Assembly (NCBI GenBank): GCA_021018995.1
Contig: CM037588.1
Coordinates: 151,671,725-151,735,724, forward strand
Source of the DNA: Chloranthus sessilifolius
Lineage: Eukaryota > Streptophyta > Magnoliopsida > Chloranthales > Chloranthaceae
Reading direction: 5' to 3'
Length of the DNA stretch: 64,000 nt
A model generated the notes under the pieces. That model searched no databases, had not been told where the DNA came from, and saw nothing but the letters and a program-made list of their open reading frames with translations. Position 1 is the first letter of the stretch; each line of letters opens with the position of its first letter. A program made the position numbers and the translations under genes. Below are positions 32,946-45,166 of the stretch, in pieces.

Positions 32946-33440
32946 TTCATAAATTGAGAAGTCATCCATGAAGACTTCCAAAAATCTCTCCACCATGTCC
33001 GAGAATATACTCAGCATGCTTCTTTAAAATGTAGTTGGGGCGTTGTAAAGCCCAAATGACATTCTTCAGTAGGAGAACGTTCCAAATGAACATGTGAACT
33101 TTTTTTTCTCTTGATCTTCTGGTGCTATGACTATCTGATTGTATCCAGAGTAGCTATCAAGGAAACAATAGTATTGATGTCCTGCTAGTCTTTCGAGCAT
33201 TTGATCAATGAATGGGAGGGGAAAGTGATCCTTCATTGTCATTGAATTCAATTTTCAATAATCAATGCACACTCTCCAGCGAGTCTGAACTTTTGTTGGT
33301 ATTAGCTCATTCTCTTCATTTTTTACCACAGTGACTCCGGACTCTTTGGGAACTACTTGCGTAGGACTAACCCATTTGCTGTTAGAAATAGGATAGATAA
33401 TTCCAGCATCCAGCAATTTAATAACCTTATTTCTCACCAC
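32946..33440 (-). pseudogene. Athila reverse transcriptase, truncated
   Basis: The minus strand reads Athila-type RT: KLLDAGIIYPISNSKWVSP, then RWRVCIDY, an in-frame stop at 33252-33254, then DHFPLPFIDQMLERLAGHQY, CSFGTFSY and finally FMDDFS, which holds the catalytic DD pair. The sequence ends a few residues later at the junction with the chromovirus LTR. It cannot make an active enzyme. Confidence 0.85.
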
Positions 33441-33443
33441 GAC

Positions 33444-34292
33444 CTACATTATTGAGTTCAATCTGCACTGCGATTCTCTGGAGTGTTTAGCGCTTTCTTT
33501 CAAATGAATACGGTGCATGCACATCGTTGGGATGATCCCTTTGATATCCTTTATAGACCACCCGATTGCACTCTTGTGGTCTTGAAGTATTTCTATGAGT
33601 TGTTCCTCATTATTTTCATTCAGTTTAGATGAAATTATCACTAGATGAGTTTCACCTTCTCTCAAATAAGCATACTTCAGATCGGCAGGAAGGAGTTTCA
33701 GCTCTAACTTACATTTCTCCTCTTCATTTGGGGCCTCTTTCCTTTCTTCCTCATTTGCCTCAATTTTTACTTTCTCATCGGCATCTCCCAAGAGTGGTGT
33801 GGAATCTAGCATTGCATTTACTTCTTGGATCATGTGATCTACATCAAAATCCTTATCGAAATGGGCTAGGCAGGCCTCTAGAGGGTCCTTATATTCTGAA
33901 GTACAAAATGTATCTTCCACAATGCTATCAATCATGCAAACTTGTGCATGTTCTTCATCCTCAACTGGGTGTTTTGCAATATGAAAGATGTTAAGTTCCA
34001 CTATCATGTTCCCAAATGAAAAGTTCATTATCCCGTTTCGACAATTTATCAATACATTCGATGTTGCTAGGAAAGGTGTTCCTAGGGTTACAGGGACATT
34101 ATTTTCCAGATTGGAAACAAGTTCAATGTCCAAGACGACGAAATCAACTGGAAAGTAGAAAATGTCTACCTTGATAAGGACATCCTCCACTATTCCCCTA
34201 GGAATTTTGATTGACTTATCAACAAGCTGAAGGGGCGTCACTGTGGGCTTCAGTTCACCCAGCTCAAGTTCCCTGTAAACAGAGTACGACAA
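33444..34292 (-). pseudogene. Athila protease and linker region
   Basis: A 282-codon open stretch carries the Athila protease C-terminal part (SIKIPRGIVEDVLIKVD, DFVVLDIE, VTLGTPFLAT, VLINCRNGIM) and an acidic linker leading to RT. The usual upstream active-site region lies outside this stretch and is degenerate. The frame is open, but the element is truncated and the polyprotein broken. Confidence 0.75.
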
Positions 34293-34299
34293 CAGATTA

Positions 34300-35349
34300 A
34301 CACTTACTCCAAGATCTAAAAGTGCTCGATCAATGCGGTTCTCCCCTATGACGATTGAGATTGTAGGACAGTCAGGGTCCTTATATTTAATTAGAAGTCT
34401 CGCTTGCAGTACTGAACTTATCTGCTCTGCTAAGAAAGCTTTCTTCGAGACATTAGTTTTTCTTTTTATTGTGACTAAGTCCTTGAGGTCGATGCCTGCT
34501 TGACAGTCATCTGTCCTTTCAGATTTAGAATTGGCTGACTAGTAAATGATCCATTTTCTCTTTCACATAGGAGTGTTCCCAATTGACCAATTTTAGTTTC
34601 TATCCTCGATATCGAAGAAGTATTTGATTGAATAAACTTTCACATATCCTCATTCTGAGGATATTGGTTATGAGGATGACATTGTGCAACATTTCCTTGC
34701 TGATTGTTGAATCCAGGCGGTGGAAAATTTTGCGCAAAATCAGGTTGGCCCATGAGTTGCTGTGTGGGTTAGTTCTGATATCTCATTATTGGTTGTGAGA
34801 ATTGAAAATTTTGGTTGGATTGCCTAGATTGCCCATTTTGACTCTGATTTTGGTGGAATTAGTTTCCACCTCCATAGTTCTGCTGTTGAAATTGTCCTTG
34901 ACCAAACTATTGATGTGGTCCTTGGTTGAAATTTTGATTTGGATAAAAAATCATCCCTTGTCATTTAGCTTGAGGTTTTTGATTTCCTTGCTTCCATGAG
35001 AAATTTTGATGATATTTCCAACTATTCAGGTTGTTTTCATTGAAAATATTTCTCTGATTTCAGCCGTAATTGTTCAATGCATTCAATTGTTCGCATGTGT
35101 CTTCCGAGTAATTTTACATTGAAGGGCAACCATTGGTCGTGTGCATTGGACTCGACAATATGAACATGGGTCCGATTGTACATTAACAACACTTATATTT
35201 TTCTTCAATTTCAATTCCTCAACTTACTGAGTGAGAAATTACTGATCTTTGCGATTAGATCAGGTGTTTCTTTCACCACGAACAATCCTCCTTTCTTTGT
35301 TGAGCTTCCTGCTTGATCTTGATTCTTAATTGGTTGATCACGAGTCTTT
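34300..35349 (-). other. Degenerate Athila gag/protease interval
   Basis: This interval links the gag and protease remnants. Reading frames are short. The plus-strand frame 34802-34999 arises from a Q/N/F-rich gag tail (repeated TGGTT/TTGAAATTG words) read in the wrong direction. No separate gene. Confidence 0.55.
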
Positions 35350-36003
35350 ATGAAGTCTCATTGCTGTGAATTTTTGACCAACTTTTCCAAGAAATAATAG
35401 GATTTATTTTTCCCGAGCCCAAGGAATCCTCCGTTGTTCATCGATTCGACCAGATGTCGATTAGCTTGATCCAATCCATTGTAAAAATATTGGACCAATC
35501 TCCATTTTGAAAATCTATGATGTGAACACTTCAGTAAGAGATCCATGAACCTATCCCAAGCTTCATAAAATCTCTCGTCATCTTCTTATGTAAAATAAGT
35601 GATTTTGCGTCTTAGGGCATTAGTCTTGGCCATGGGAAAAAAATTTGACAAAAATTTCTTAACCATCTGATCACAGGTGGTTATAGATCCAGCTGGTAAT
35701 GAATTTAACCAGGTTTTGGCCTTATCCATTATAGAGAAAGGAAATAGACGCAATCTCATAGATTCCTCACTGAAGAATAGACTTCGACGAAGTCTTTGAT
35801 GTGTTGGTATGGGTCTTCTTTATCCATGCCATGAGAAATTGGAAGGATTTGAATCGCATTCGTATGGATCTCAAATCTGTCGCCAGGTGTGGCGGGGTAT
35901 GTAATGCAAGAAGGAGTGTTTGTGGTAATTGGAGCAAACAACTCTCTTAAAGTTGGTTCCTCCTCATTATCCTGATGATGGTTGCCATTTTCATTTGTAG
36001 CCA
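35350..36003 (-). pseudogene. Athila gag, broken
   Basis: The minus strand begins MATNENGNHHQDNEEEPTLR and continues GDRFEIHTNAIQILPISHGM with HQHIKDF-like sequence, then, after stops and frame changes, CSHHRFSKWRLVQYFYNGL and the KSYYFLEKL region. These are Athila gag landmarks. At least one frameshift lies between 35546 and 35756. Confidence 0.75.
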
Positions 36004-36234
36004 TTTCTACTTGAATTGAAGTTTCAGTTCTGACTTCACGTCTTGATCTGTACTCTTTTTTATTCGAACGACAAGTTCGCTCGATCTCAGAATTGAAAAG
36101 TTCTAAAGATTTCTCTCTAGAGGACCTAGTGTGCAGACAAATACACAAAGCTCACAGCCCCAAAGATTTTGTGTTCCTTAACAAGTACGCCACACAAGCT
36201 GAACTGATTTCTTATTATTTTTTTTTTTTTTAAA

Positions 36235-36545
36235 GGTCGATTGATCGAGGGTGGCTTGATTAATCGGAGAAGTATTCGATGGATCGAGTGGTTGGGTCGA
36301 TTGATCGAACAAATTTGAAATTCGAAATTTCAAATTTTTTTTTTTTTTTTTTTTAATTTCAAGTTTCAAATTTCAAACATAAATTTCAAATTTTGAATTT
36401 TAAAATTCCCGATTTGAATTTCAATTTTGAAACTCAAACTTTGAAATTTCAAATTTTTGTAGGAGGAAGGGAATTTTTTTTTTATCTGGAATCGATTGAT
36501 CGAGTGTTCGACTTGATTGATTGAAACTTAAGAAATTTCAATTTC
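36235..36545 (-). repeat. GGTCGATTGATCGA words and AAATTTCAAATTT tract in the Athila leader
   Basis: GTCGATTGATCGA-like words occur at about 36236, 36297 and 36488, with variants. Between them lies a long low-complexity stretch of alternating AAATTT/GAAATT words (36310-36460). It is part of the untranslated leader between PBS and gag. Confidence 0.6.
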
Positions 36546-37284
36546 CTGATCTTTTTTTTTTTAAAGAGAACTAGAAAGTTGCTGATTTAAACCCATAAAA
36601 ATTTCTAAAATTAATTTTCTATTTCCTGAAATTTTTTGTAACATCCTGAAAATTTCGACTTTAAAGAGTGTACCTCGGGATGTGTGTCTGACTTTGAAGA
36701 ATGTACCTCGAGATGCATGCCCGCATGGTCACTTATGCGATCAAGTGAAAGTCAACTTGATGACCTAGATTAGATTAGGTTTAAGGTGAAAATACACCTA
36801 GGTGTGTGGTGTGGATCTTTTGATAAGGTCGCATACACTTGTTATGGGTGTATGTGTTTTACACCAAAACATGAATTGGGTTAAATAGGTTAAAAGGATA
36901 AGAGAAACTTATTTCTCTTTGATTTTGGTTGGAGGTTAGAAATTTAAGGGAGAGAGAGAGGTTAGAGAGAAAGAAGAGGAAATGCTTGGGAGTAAATGCA
37001 AAAGATATGTGCGTGGGGTTGCGGATTGAAGATCATACACGAGCTTTAAATTCCGTCGAAATCGCACGTGGGATCTCGTGGAGTTGAAGCTAGGAACTCT
37101 AGCTCTAGATCTAAGCCCTTGAATCACTCATACGTTGGAATTGAGGTAAGATTTTATTAATTGATGATATGTGTGAAGTTTGAGTTTTAATTTAATGTAT
37201 AAATGTTGGATTAAAAGAAATAAAAGGAGAAAAATTAGAGAGAAAACCAAGCTAGATGAACTGCCCGAAAAGGGCTGGTTTTCT

Positions 37285-37530
37285 ATCAAAATCGATTAAT
37301 CGATTAATCGATTTTTGACAAAAAGAAAACATGAGAACTGCAGCACGAAACCGATTAATTGATTTTTGGGTTCGATTAATCGATTAATCGACTAGGCACT
37401 GCTAGTGGCTGAAAAAGCTTGTTTTTTTGGAAAACCGATTAATCGATTTTGGAATTTCGATTAATCAATTTTTGGGTCGATTAATCAATTTTGGAAATTT
37501 GATTAATCGATTTTGGGGTCGATTAATCGA
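37285..37530 (+). repeat. TCGATTAATCGA palindrome array
   Basis: About ten copies of CGATTAATCGAT or one-base variants are packed into 245 bp, some overlapping directly (ATCGATTAATCGATTAATCG). The corresponding place in the sister LTR at 57505-57975 has TTCGATCGATCGAA-type words. Confidence 0.85.
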
Positions 37531-38686
37531 TTTTGATTGTGCTTGCCGACACTGCTTTGGTATTTCGGTCGTAACTTTTTACTCTGAACTCTGATTGATG
37601 TAATTATTACGACGTTAGAAAGAGGACAACGAACTTTATAACTTTTGTGTTATGACCAACTCATGAATATAAAATTTTAAAGGTTAAAATTTAGGAAAAA
37701 AGTTACATCAAACTCTATATTGGCATGAACTTGTCCATTTCTGCCTCAATTTTGAGAAAAACACTTAAATTAATGTAGGTTTTTAGTGAGTAGAGTTAAT
37801 CCTTGATGGATCATGGTGTGTTTGTGATATAGATTGAGGACGGAAAGCCACCAATAAGAACTATGATGTCACTTTGAACGGCTCCGTGCGTGAGGGAGGG
37901 AACACTTTGAACATGTAATTTAATTGCAAGATCATGTATGTAGTGATATAAAAAAGAGTAATTATCCATTAAAAAGATGAATCTGAAATGTGTCTGTGTG
38001 TGAACACTAAGCAAGGAAATGAAGTGTAATATAAGCATGTGACATCCCCAGGGGATGTGAATGTTATATGGGCATTTGTGTGATACATTGAGCTAGTCAC
38101 ATCCCATGGATGTATAGATAATGTAAAACAAAGTGAATAAGAATTGATAAGGCCTAATATAATATATTTAGCACAATCACACGGTGAATAATTATATGTA
38201 GTACACTTTTGAATTTAAGGTTTGGAGAATATCCCACCGACGTGGTGGGATACCCACGATTGACTCGACAGAATATTTGTGACCAGTACGGCGGCTAATC
38301 CGTACACCAGTTGTATATCCCAAGGATGTATGTATGTGACTTAAACCCCGTCGCCTATGAGAAAGGGACCTGATTAGTATTGAATGAATGAAAAAGGATA
38401 TGAAAATGGTCTGATTAGACGATGATGGGCGGTATTCCATCAGGCACCTGATGCTATAGTAAATCGGAGAATATTTAAGTTATGATTTAAGTCTTTAGGC
38501 CAAATCAGTGTCTTATATGAGTAAGTTGGGAATAAAGGAACACATGTAAAGTAATAGTAACATCTAGTGTATCTTTTCAGTCATTTAAATTATTTTCCAA
38601 TTAATTCATTGATACATCATGCTTCTAAATATCATGGAATATATGTGAAAGATTAACTTATATATTAATTTAGTTGTTTCCCTATT

Positions 38687-38703
38687 GAGCTAAAATGTAG
38701 TTC
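38687..38703 (+). other. Conserved LTR stem-loop, G-U variant
   Basis: GAGCTAAAATGTAGTTC. The C-to-T change in the 3' arm turns one G-C pair into a G-U pair in RNA; the other five pairs are kept. Confidence 0.6.
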
Positions 38704-39195
38704 ATCCCTCGATTATACGTCACAGGTACAGGTGTAGTTCGGGATCCGACTGTGGAGAAAGGCTTGGGATCTCCCGTTTGGGGAGTTTTACCTTAGGTAA
38801 GGTATGTTTTGGGTTTGCTTAATGGAGGTTTTGAGGTCTTTTGGATTATGGACTGGGTATGTTTAGGGATTTATTACTGTATTAAGATTTATTTTATAAG
38901 TATGTTTGTAGGCCACTGTTTAGGTGATGGTCGACCATCACTGGTGGTTTTTTTGTGGACCTATTTTATTCAGTCTTTATGTATAGAAGAACCTTTATTG
39001 TTATTATATTTTACTTTGATTCTACCTTTGTTGGCATACCAAGTAATTTCTTTATTCGGATCGTGATATGTACGACCTGATGGTCCGATTTTCCCTGAAT
39101 TTATTATGTAAGGAAGGAAAAAAAAAATATTCTGTAGGTTTTATGGAATCGGAGAAAATCAAGCTATCACATTTTTAGATTTTCTAAACCCAATT

Positions 39196-39217
39196 CCCTG
39201 GTAGTGGCACCAAAAAC
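39196..39217 (-). promoter_or_regulatory. Athila primer-binding site
   Basis: On the minus strand TTTTTGGTGCCACTACCAGG follows the LTR end directly. It is a mutated form of the TGGCGCC...CCGGGGA site that Athila elements use with tRNA-Asp. The tRNA assignment is from knowledge of the family. Confidence 0.6.
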
Positions 39218-39218
39218 C

Positions 39219-40744
39219 TGTTGTAATTTTAATCTTGTTTTACTCGCAAGTGCATGAATCGATTTGCAGATAATAGGTGTAAAGTACGAGATCGTTCCCA
39301 CGAGGATCGGTCAAAAATTTAGAAGAGAAAATATTAATTAACCGCGAGAATTACTACAGATCTAGCACAATATTTAACTAGTTTAAAGAGTTTGAGAGTT
39401 TGATGAATGAGATAAACACTAAACAATAAATTGAAATTTAAATAAATAATGGAAGACAAGGATTGGGATACTAAATCCTCCCATCGTAAGTTTATCATTC
39501 ATGCAATACAAATATGTGGATTAAGATATGAGATCCTCAAAAGATATCTATGTGGGAGCATTGACCCTAAGCACACATGAGTTCTAAATTGCAGATATGA
39601 GATCACATAGATGTATGATTAGCATCCCATGAGTGTATGATTAACACTCATACCTCAGATAGTAATCGAAACTTACTCCTGGGATGAAGTTCACACTACC
39701 GATCTAAGATCACGGAGATACATGATTAACATCTTATGAGTGTATGATTAACACTCACACCTCAAATAGTAGTCAAACTTATCCCTGAGATGGGCAATAA
39801 TTAGGATAATATCATTATTGCAGATCAAAGATCATAAGGCATGAGTAGCTCCTAGATCTCATACAACAATCAGATTATATCCATGTCAATGATAATATCA
39901 GGGCCCTTAAAAGAATCTAACATCTAAACCATAGATTTGTAATATTATAAATGAATACCTCGGATGGGGTTCATTAAATCCCCATCCTCAATGAAACTAG
40001 TCACGCATGATTGACATTGAAGGCATGATTAAAATAGGACTACTAAATGACATTTGAAATACTGTAAAATACCTCAATAATTCTAACAGAAGCTTTATTC
40101 CAACTTTTAATCCAACAGGTATAATAAATCTTCAATAGCAGAAATAGAAACTAATCTAGATTTTACGCTTACGGAAAATGACAAACAAAACTGGAAGAGA
40201 AAGAATGCAGAAAATAAAAAAAACTAAAAACTCGCCAAAGAAAAATACAGCTCAAAAAGATAAAAAGATCCCTAACTAATTCCTCGAATTTTGCTTAAAT
40301 AGCTCTGAGTTCAGAGATTTGAAATTCAAACTTGATTAATCGACTATTAAGGTCGATCAATCGATTTTGAATTTCAAATTCCCGCTTAACATCTTTTTGA
40401 AACTCGATTCATTGACACTATATAAGTCAATTAATGGAGTGTACATATGACAGAGAGTGGTCTTTCAGCTCCTTTTATTAAGTCGATTACTCGACCTATG
40501 AGGTCGATTGATCGACCTATGAGGTCGATTGATCGACTATTGCAATATAGTTGAGCTCCTCTTTTCCTTTGATTTGATGTTCTAGTGTTAATTGGCTTTA
40601 TGCTCTTTTATGCTTCTTATTGCATCCCACAACCATTTTTACCTGAAACACTTAAAATCTCACCATTCTAATCAAATAACCTTTATCAGATGGCTAAATA
40701 TATGTTTTAAGGGGTAAAATATCATTATATTTCACCACTCATCA
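39219..40744 (-). mobile_element. Athila 5' LTR
   Basis: In sense it starts TGATGAGTGGTGAAATATAA at 40744 and ends AAAATTACAACA at 39219. It is related to the solo LTRs at 10592-12370 and 42089-43857 (the ACTCGCAAGTGC, GTACGAGATCGTTCCCACGA and CACCCCTAAATACC-type blocks). It is shorter (1526 bp) and more diverged. Palindromic words GGTCGATTGATCGACC lie at about 40320-40545. Confidence 0.8.
40320..40545 (-). repeat. GGTCGATTGATCGACC cluster in the Athila 5' LTR
   Basis: Words GATTAATCGACTATTAAGGTC, GGTCGATTGATCGACC (twice, separated by TATGA) and GTCGATTACTCGACC occupy the U3 side of the LTR. They differ from the words in the two related solo LTRs. Confidence 0.7.
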
Positions 40745-42088
40745 GCTCCTCCTGAGCTCACCGAGCTACGTCGGTAGTTAGATGAGTTATTGAGGACAGG
40801 GTTTACTCGGTCATCAAAAGCCCCATTCAGCGCTCTAGTCCTTTTACAGAAGAAGCATGACAGTAGCATTCTATTATGCATTGATTATAGGGATTTGAAT
40901 AAGGTCACCGTCAAGTACAAGTATCAAGTGCCATTGATTGCCGATTTATTTGATCAGTTGGGCAGCGCGAGATACTTTATAAAGCTAGACTTAAGATCTG
41001 GCTATTACTAGGTGTGAATTGCTGAGGGAGATGAAAGCAAGACAACCTGTGTGACGAGATTTGGGGCCTTTGAGTTTTTGGTGATGCCCTTTGGGCTGAC
41101 TAATGCCCCAACTATATTCTGCACTCTGATGAATGTGTTGTTCCATGCCTACCTCGATAAGTTCATGGTGATGTATCTAAATGATATTATTTTTAGGGCA
41201 CCATATTGGGAGAGAAAACATCAGTATGGACCTTGAAAAAGTTCGTGCAATCCAAGAGTGGAAAGTGTCAGAAGGGTTGACCGAGCTGCGGTCATTTTTG
41301 AGCCTCATCAATTATTATAGAAGGTTTATCTTTTGATATTCGCATTGAGCATCGCCATTGACCAATCTGTTGAAGAAGGATCGACCGTGGCAGTGGTTTG
41401 AGAAGTGTCAGAGGGCATTTGAAGATCTGAAATCGGTGGTCATGAGTGACCCCGTGTTGAAACTACCGGATCACTCCAAACTGTTTGAAGTACACATGGA
41501 CACCTTAGATTATGCTATAGGAGTACTAATACAAGAGGAACATTCAGTGGCTTTTGAGGTAAAAAGCTGAAAGATACCGAGCGGCGGTATACGGTTCAAG
41601 AAAAAGAGATGACGACGGTAGTACATTGTCTGAGGACGTGAAGGCACTACCTACTTGGGCCCAAATTTCTGGTGATGACCGATAATATTGCGACTAGCTA
41701 CTTTCAGTCACAAAAGAAGTTATCGTCGAAATAGGCCCGTTGGTAAGACTTTCTAGCCGAGTTCGATATAGACTAAGTGTACAAGCTCTATAAGACCAAC
41801 CAAGTCGTAGATGCTTTGATTCGTAAAGCGGAGTTGGCAGCATTGAAAATTTAGTTGGCAGCGGTTAAAGTTCAAGAGCAGGCTACAGCTTGCCGCGTTA
41901 GTTCTACTATCCTCGATCGGTTGCGCAATGGGTTAAAGCTTGATCCTCTCGCAAGGACAATCCTACAACAAGTATAAGAGGGGAGAACACATCGAATCTG
42001 AACTGAAGAAGTATTGTTGGTGACCAAGGGGGGTCATTTCTATGTGCCAAAAGTGAGAGACCTTAGGAGAGAGCTCCTTAAGGAATGT
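40745..42088 (+). pseudogene. Chromovirus RT and RNase H, degenerate
   Basis: The frame reads [48 protein letters not shown], then [19 protein letters not shown] and VMYLNDIIF. The RT catalytic YxDD has become YLND. About 60 residues are missing after that motif; the next recognisable part ([20 protein letters not shown]) is the RT connection. RNase H and linker remnants (41358-41860) contain many stops. It is interrupted at 42089 by a solo LTR. Confidence 0.85.
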
Positions 42089-43857
42089 TGATGAGTACTG
42101 AAATATGATGATATTTCACCCCTAAATACCTATATTTAGCTGCCCGATGAAGGCTATCTGTTGAGAATGATTAGATTTGAAGTGTTTCAGGTAAATACAA
42201 GCCAAGTATGGAAAACAGCCCAAGAATTCTGAAAATAATGTCAAAACATTATAACTTTGGGTCGTCGAGAACTTGGTACGACTTGCGGCTAAATTTGGAC
42301 CTTCAAGATGGCCGAATTATGAAATTGTCAAAACTCAAAAGTTGTAGATATTTTCGTTAGCTTTCCAACGGCATATGAATTACCTCAATCCGAGTTCGGG
42401 ACAGAAAGTTATGGCTAAAATACCAAAGCAGTATCTGATACAAAAGGTGTGCTGAAATTCACGGATTTCTGGGGGTCGATGCATCGACCCTTTTGGTCGA
42501 TTAATCGAGGAGAAGGAGAGTCTGACATGGAATTGACTACTTTAAAGCTGATTTTGAGCCTCTTTTGTAGGGTCGATGCATCGACTCTGAATTGGCGGCT
42601 GGGGAGACTTCTGCGATCGGGAATCTATTTAAAGCGACTTAAACACTTCGAGGGAGAATTAGAAATTAGGGAGATAGGAGATTAGAGTTTTAGTTTTTTA
42701 CTTTTCTTTTTCATAGTTAGACATAGAAATAGGGAGTTTTTATTTATTCCTTTTTTGAGAGCTTTATTCCTTTAATTTCCAATACTCATTCCTCTAGTTT
42801 ATTATATTTTTGCTCAAGTTTATTCCTGCATTATTCTCGTTTCTGAAGACCATCGTACTTTTGGATCAAAGTAATTTCTTTTGAAGTTGAGATATTTTTA
42901 ATTTATTAAATTAATGTTATTTTCTCTTCCTTATTTATTTATGTCATTTAATTGCAATATATGTGGCTAAATTCATAAGGATGGGGATCTAATGATTCCC
43001 ATCCGAGGGATGTACTTTTAATAATATAAATTTAGGATTAAAATATGAAATCTTATTTTATAGTTGTTGTGCTATCAAGAACGGATGAAATCCCCGCCAC
43101 TAACCGGGATCGAGTGTGCCGAGCCATGCCCGGGATCTCAGATCTGTGACGGTAATTTTACCCAATCATTGTTATATGGTCTTTTTGCTTTCATCGTGTG
43201 GATCTAATTACGATTATGATCTGGGATCGAGTGTGTCGAGCCATGCCCTGGATCTTGGATCTGTAATGGTAATTTTATCTTGATTACTCCCTAACCTGAA
43301 ATCGAGTGTGCCGAGCTATGCCCTTGATTTCAGATCTATGGTGGTATTATTGTTGATATTTTTACCCACTTTGAGGATGATTTTTATTTGAACCTGAGAT
43401 CAAGTGTGCCGAGCCATGCCCTTGATCTCAGATCTATATATGAAAATCATCTAAGTCTTGATTGCAGGGATGCAACGTGGAACCTATCGGGGTTTTTGAC
43501 AATTTATCTTCCATAAAAAATATTTGTTCTCAATGGTATATCTCATAGTTTAATCCGTAGATTTGTATTATGGGAAGAACGGACCAAAGATGAGAGGATT
43601 TAGTATCTTCATCTTTATCTTTATTTTTGAATTATCAGTTAAGTTTTAGTTTGTAGTCAGTAATTATCATCTCATCAAACCACCTAAATCATAAGATTAG
43701 TGGAATAGTATTAGATCTTAGTAGATTTCTGGAATTACTTGTCTTTTTAGATCTTTCAAAATTAGTCCTCGTGGGAATGATCTCGTACTCCGCACCCACT
43801 ATATACAATCCGATTCGTGCACTTGCGAGTAAAATATCACAATTAAAATTCACATCA
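42089..43857 (+). mobile_element. Athila-like solo LTR nested in chromovirus integrase
   Basis: It starts TGATGAGTACTGAAATATG and ends AAAATTCACATCA, flanked by AATGT on both sides (42084-42088 and 43858-43862). It is 1769 bp, against 1779 bp for the sister at 10592-12370. Removing it and one AATGT restores the chromovirus frame (KEC then HDTLWAGHPR). It includes the palindromes at 42475-42590, a TATTTAAA at about 42627 and the GTGTGCCGAGCC repeats at 43105-43440. Confidence 0.9.
42475..42590 (+). repeat. GGTCGATGCATCGACC palindromes in the LTR U3
   Basis: GGTCGATGCATCGACC occurs twice, the second with one change at its end, together with GGTCGATTAATCGAGG, within 115 bp. They lie at the same offset (about 390-500 bp) as the TCAATCGATTGA words of the sister LTR. 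Confidence 0.8.
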
Positions 43858-43862
43858 AATGT

Positions 43863-45157
43863 CATGATACATTGTGGGCAGGTCATCCGAGAATTCATCG
43901 AACGCTCGCCTTGTTGGAGAGGCACTTTTTTTTGCCTAGGATGGAGGATGATGTGGAAGAGTATGTCAGGACATGCTTGATATGCCAACAAGACAAGTTT
44001 GAAAGAGCTAAGCCGTTTGGGCTCCTACAACCATTGTCAGGGCCATCACGACCATGGGAGAGCGTCTCCCTTGACTTCATCTCTGCTTTGCCAAAAGTAG
44101 GGGAGCTCGGATCTATCTTGATGGTTGTGGATTAATTTTCAAAGTACGCTACATTCATTCTGGCACCATTATACTATAACGCAGAGTAGACTACACGATT
44201 ATTTGTCAGCAATGTTATGAAATATTGGGGTGTGCCGCAAGTGATTGTTAGTGATAGAGATCCTCGGTTTGTTAGTAAGTTTTGGTCAGAAGTATTCAAG
44301 TTCATGGGGACGAAACTGAACTTCTCATCCAATATGCATCCTCAAACTGACAGTCAGACAGAAAGGGTGAATGCTATATTGGAACATTATTTGAGACATT
44401 TTGTGAGTGCCAACCAGAGGAACCGAGTTTAGTTGTTGGACGTAGCACAATTTTATTATAATCTGTAGAAAAGTTCAGCCTCAAACAAGAGCCTGTTCAA
44501 GTTAGCAACTGGCCAACAACCTTTGACGCCGCACACAATTACCATAGGAAATACAGGATCGAGCCCAACAACCTACCATCTTGGAAAAGAGTGACAGAGA
44601 AATACAGATATCGCTAGGACCTATCTGGAGAAGGCCGCTAAGGGAATGAAGAAATGGGACGATCAGGGATGACGGCCTATCGAGTTGAACGTAGGCGATA
44701 AAGTTATGGTAAAACTTAATCTTGCGCAACTCAAGTTTTTTAGAAGGAAACACACAATACTAGTTCGCAAGTATGATGGGCCATTCCCAATCACGAAGCA
44801 GATTAACGATGTCTCATTTTGAGTGCAACTTCCTCCCTGGCTGAAAGTACGCCTTGTATTTCATGTCAGCTGCTTAAAGCCTTATAAAAGAGATCTGAAG
44901 GACCTCGCAAGAAGTTTATCAACTCGTGCAACACCAAATGCTGATTTGCAGTACAAAAGACGGGTTGAAGAGATCCTTACTCACAGACACAGTAATCGAG
45001 AAGATGGCAGTCAGAATGACTTTCTTGTGAAATACATTTTGAAATGGAGGGCCCGAGGCCGAAATTACTTGGAAACTTGAGAGTGCCCAACCATCCTTCC
45101 AAAAAGCCTTGAAGAAGTACTTGAAGTGCGTCGACGTAGACGTCAATGCAATTAAGT
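43863..45157 (+). pseudogene. Chromovirus integrase and chromodomain, degenerate
   Basis: The zinc-binding region HPRIHRTLALLERHFFLPRM and CLICQQDK is followed by catalytic-core landmarks SLDFISALPK, IVSDRDPRF and QTDSQTERVNAILEHYLR. Stops occur at about 44133 and 44188, and frameshifts beyond 44430. Near the end WLKVRLVFHVSCLKPYK (the GPF/Y end) and the chromodomain (KRRVEEILTHRH; EAEITWKLESAQPSFQKALK) are split by a frameshift at about 45045. The terminal stop is at 45155-45157, just before a purine-rich tract and the 3' LTR. Confidence 0.85.
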
Positions 45158-45166
45158 AGGAGAGGA

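Larger units (their letters stand above)
36637..39171 (+). mobile_element. Tekay-type solo LTR nested in the Athila leader
   Basis: It starts TGTAACATCCTGAAAATTTC and ends AAGCTATCACA, with TTTTT on both sides (36632-36636 and 39172-39176; low complexity, so weaker evidence). It is 2535 bp, close to the 2521-bp LTR at 56952-59472, and shares that copy's block order (CACACGGTGAATAA, CCGACGTGG, stem-loop, TATACGTCACAGGTACAGGT). It carries the palindrome array at 37285-37530. Confidence 0.85.
32934..40744 (-). mobile_element. Athila element, 3' part deleted, interrupted by a Tekay solo LTR
   Basis: In sense (right to left): 5' LTR 40744-39219; primer-binding site next to it; leader, split by the solo LTR at 36637-39171; gag about 36003-35350; protease and linker 34292-33444; RT 33440-32946. 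The sequence stops just after the RT catalytic motif, where it meets the chromovirus 5' LTR. RNase H, integrase and the 3' LTR are absent. All frames are broken. Confidence 0.85.

Noticed and set aside
33629..33994. 121-codon plus-strand frame
   Set aside because: It is the antisense shadow of the Athila protease/linker region.
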